Origin: Actinomycetota bacterium
Lineage (GTDB): Bacteria > Actinomycetota > Acidimicrobiia > Acidimicrobiales > Microtrichaceae
Assembly (NCBI GenBank): GCA_018268735.1
Contig: JAFDWA010000091.1
Span: 1 to 6,572, forward strand
Direction of reading: 5' to 3'
DNA length: 6,572 nt
Part shown: positions 5,188 to 6,572 of the stretch, one piece after another
How the letters are laid out: every line of letters starts with the position of its first letter
Position numbering within the stretch: the first letter of the stretch is position 1
Position numbers and translations under genes: made by a program
Notes under the pieces: generated by a model
The model's database searches: none
Told to the model about the DNA's origin: nothing
What the model saw: the letters and a program-made list of their open reading frames with translations, nothing else

Positions 5188-5943
5188 ATGACGAAGGGTT
5201 CCAGACGCGGCCTCGCCGCCGTCCTCGCCGTCCTCGCCGTGCTCGCCGGAGCCGGACTCTGGTGGTTCCTCCGCGACGACAGCCCACCCGAGGTGAACCT
5301 CGACACCGCAGCGAAGGGCGTGACGACCACGACCGCCGGGACTGGAGGTCGAAGCTCGACGACACCGGGCAGCGTCACCCCGGCGACCATCGACGGCACG
5401 TGGAAGGTCGACACCACCACCGGCACCTTCGACTACGAGGCCGCGACGGGCACCTTCGTCGGCTTCCGAATCCAGGAGAACCTCGCGAACGTCGGTGCGG
5501 CGACTGCGGTCGGTCGGACCAACGCTGTCACCGGCACGATGGCGATCTCGGGCACCTCGGTGACCGCGGCAGACATCACGGTCGACATGACGAAGATCAC
5601 CACCAACCAGTCCCGACGTGACCAACGGGTCCAGGACGCGCTCGCGACCGATCAGTTCCCCACGGCGAGGTTCGAGCTGACCGCTCCCATCGACCTCGGA
5701 CCCGACGCGACGAGCGGCCAGTCGGTCACCGTGACCGCCAAGGGCGACCTCACCGTCCACGGGGTCACCAAGGCGGTCCAGTTCCCGCTGCAGGCGAAGC
5801 TGGTGGGCGACACCGTGGTGGTCGTCGGCTCCATCGACGTGACCTTCGCCGACTTCGGCGTCAAGGTGCCCACTGCACCCGTGGTGCTCTCGGTCGACGA
5901 CCACGGCAAGCTCGAGCTGCAGCTCCTCTTCAAGCGAGCCTGA
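5188..5943 (+). CDS. Membrane-anchored or secreted YceI-domain protein
   Basis: A 251-residue protein with three parts: a short basic start and one hydrophobic helix (about 8-28) ending in WWFLRDD; a Thr/Ser/Gly-rich linker (about 32-66); and a YceI-like lipocalin-fold domain (about 68-251). The domain is recognised from GTWKVDTTTGTFDYEA, VGFRIQENLANVG, RRDQRVQDALATDQFPTARF and GDLTVHGVTKAVQFPLQ. YceI proteins form a beta-barrel that binds long hydrophobic molecules such as polyisoprenoids; the physiological role is usually unknown. With no clear cleavage site after the helix I favour an N-terminal membrane anchor with the barrel outside the membrane; a cleaved signal peptide is the alternative. 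Nothing in the window is obviously its partner, though neighbours are lipid-related. ATG 5188 is the natural start, directly after a -10 candidate. Confidence 0.92.
   Translation: MTKGSRRGLAAVLAVLAVLAGAGLWWFLRDDSPPEVNLDTAAKGVTTTTAGTGGRSSTTPGSVTPATIDGTWKVDTTTGTFDYEAATGTFVGFRIQENLANVGAATAVGRTNAVTGTMAISGTSVTAADITVDMTKITTNQSRRDQRVQDALATDQFPTARFELTAPIDLGPDATSGQSVTVTAKGDLTVHGVTKAVQFPLQAKLVGDTVVVVGSIDVTFADFGVKVPTAPVVLSVDDHGKLELQLLFKRA
5221..5247 (+). repeat. 9-base tandem repeat coding the YceI anchor helix
   Basis: Three copies of GTCCTCGCC (the third reads GTGCTCGCC) encode Val-Leu-Ala three times inside the membrane helix. This in-frame repeat could expand or shrink by slippage and change the length of the anchor. 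Confidence 0.75.
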
Positions 5944-5952
5944 CCCGTCCGC

Positions 5953-6005
5953 CGGCTGTGGGCGACGGATCGCTCCGATGGATCCGACGACCGGAGCGAC
6001 AGCCG
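5953..6005. terminator. Inverted repeat between convergent genes, probable bidirectional terminator
   Basis: TCGCTCCG (5970-5977) and CGGAGCGA (5992-5999) are perfect 8-base complements with a 14-base loop. The stem can extend through CGGCTG (5953-5958) and CAGCCG (6000-6005) if 11 bases on the left side bulge out, so the right arm is 14 continuous paired bases. It starts 10 bases after the YceI stop and faces the DUF2505-like stop at 6035. No T-tract follows on either strand, which is common in high-GC actinobacteria. The rest of this 91-base gap holds only a perfect 8-base palindrome, TGACGTCA (6021-6028). Confidence 0.55.
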
Positions 6006-6034
6006 ATCGCCACGCTCCCGTGACGTCAAGGTGC

Positions 6035-6532
6035 TCAGTGCGAGGCGAGCCAGCGATCGCCGATCGCGAACTCCTCGTCGAGCTGCTTGAGCGCGATCCC
6101 CTTGCCGAAGTCGGCGAGCTTGCCACCGACGATCGGCACCTTGACCGACAGGTGCAGCACCACGGTGTAGAGCGAACCCCCGTCCCCGTCGGGCTCGATG
6201 CTGGTCTCGCCCGTGAGCTGCATCGGCACGCCCTTGGTGTCGATCGAGAAGGTGCCGCCGTAGGTGCCGTCGCCGTGGTCGTTCCACTCGTCGATCGACA
6301 CGACGGTGTTCCGGGGCTTGACGAACTTCTTCGCGAAGCCGGGGATGCCGTCCACGTCGACCTCACGGGTGATCACGATGCGCAACTGGCGTTCGCTGCG
6401 GTCCTGCTCCAGGACCTCCACACCGTGGTGTCCCATGTCGGTGAACTTGCCGACGTGGCTGGCGGGGTCGCTGAACATCTCCCAGCAGCGCTCCGGTGTG
6501 GCATCGAAGGTGTGGGTGCGCGTCACGTCCAT
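6035..6532 (-). CDS. DUF2505-like protein (SRPBCC/START-like fold)
   Basis: A 165-residue soluble protein with no signal peptide or membrane helix. The pattern fits DUF2505, an actinobacterial family in the START/SRPBCC superfamily: an N-terminal strand with FDATPERCWEMFSDP (9-23), a central IPGFAKKFVK (63-72), the Trp motif DEWNDHGDGTYGG (81-93), KGVPMQLTGET (100-110), VKVPIVGGKLADF (130-142) and a C-terminal helix ending in DRWLASH. Such folds form a deep hydrophobic pocket for lipids or other apolar ligands; no function is established for the family and none can be read here. ATG 6532 is the likely start; there is no good Shine-Dalgarno site, and AGACT-containing CAGACT (6540-6545) 7 bases upstream is only a poor -10 candidate. 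It converges on the YceI gene. The 40 bases upstream to the window edge are too short to interpret. Confidence 0.85.
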   Translation of the reverse strand: MDVTRTHTFDATPERCWEMFSDPASHVGKFTDMGHHGVEVLEQDRSERQLRIVITREVDVDGIPGFAKKFVKPRNTVVSIDEWNDHGDGTYGGTFSIDTKGVPMQLTGETSIEPDGDGGSLYTVVLHLSVKVPIVGGKLADFGKGIALKQLDEEFAIGDRWLASH

Positions 6533-6572
6533 GCCCGGGAGTCTGTCCCACCGACGCGGGGAGCCGTCGGAT

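Noticed and set aside
5173..6366. A 397-codon minus-strand frame spanning the YceI gene, the convergent gap and part of the DUF2505-like gene
   Set aside because: It crosses a probable terminator and two well-supported genes and its translation is compositionally biased with no recognisable domain.
1..6572. CRISPR array, tRNA, rRNA, insertion sequence or phage attachment site
   Set aside because: No regularly spaced direct repeats, no cloverleaf or conserved rRNA sequence, no transposase or integrase motifs, and no terminal inverted repeats were found by reading both strands.

Overview
This is a short, high-GC stretch of bacterial chromosome. Codons end mostly in G or C, start codons are a mix of ATG and GTG, and the gene families (standalone LigD-type polymerase, a DUF2505-like protein, an ACAD10/11-like acyl-CoA dehydrogenase, a CFA-type methyltransferase) are typical of Actinomycetota. 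Two genes look leaderless, which also fits. A non-mycobacterial lineage such as Acidimicrobiia is a reasonable guess, but nothing here fixes the taxon. I see no rRNA or tRNA gene, CRISPR array, insertion sequence, phage gene or recognisable defence system.

Layout from left to right: (1) bases 1-1233, minus strand: the first 411 residues of an exported or lipid-anchored serine hydrolase of the beta-lactamase class C / 6-aminohexanoate-dimer-hydrolase type, cut by the window edge. (2) A 109-bp divergent promoter region. (3) 1343-2356, plus: a standalone LigD-type DNA polymerase/primase (PolDom) with no ligase or nuclease domain. (4) A 42-bp convergent junction. (5) 2399-3721, minus: a cyclopropane-fatty-acid-synthase-type S-adenosylmethionine methyltransferase. 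(6) A 105-bp gap with a palindrome. (7) 3827-5062, minus: an acyl-CoA dehydrogenase resembling the ACAD10/ACAD11 group. (8) A 125-bp divergent promoter region. (9) 5188-5943, plus: a membrane-anchored YceI-domain protein. (10) A 91-bp convergent junction with a strong inverted repeat. (11) 6035-6532, minus: a DUF2505-like lipid-binding-fold protein.

The strands alternate (- + - - + -), so most genes are single transcription units. Only the acyl-CoA dehydrogenase and the CFA-type methyltransferase could be co-transcribed, and both act on acyl chains. The YceI and DUF2505-like proteins also belong to folds that bind hydrophobic ligands, so a loose lipid theme runs through 2.4-6.5 kb, but no pathway is proved. 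The polymerase belongs to DNA repair and the serine hydrolase to the cell envelope; neither is clearly tied to the rest.

I did not find a convincing new multi-gene system. The points most worth checking are the Asp at the usual catalytic-Glu position of the dehydrogenase and its pairing with the methyltransferase, the standalone polymerase, the apparent leaderless starts of both plus-strand genes, and the palindrome upstream of the methyltransferase gene.
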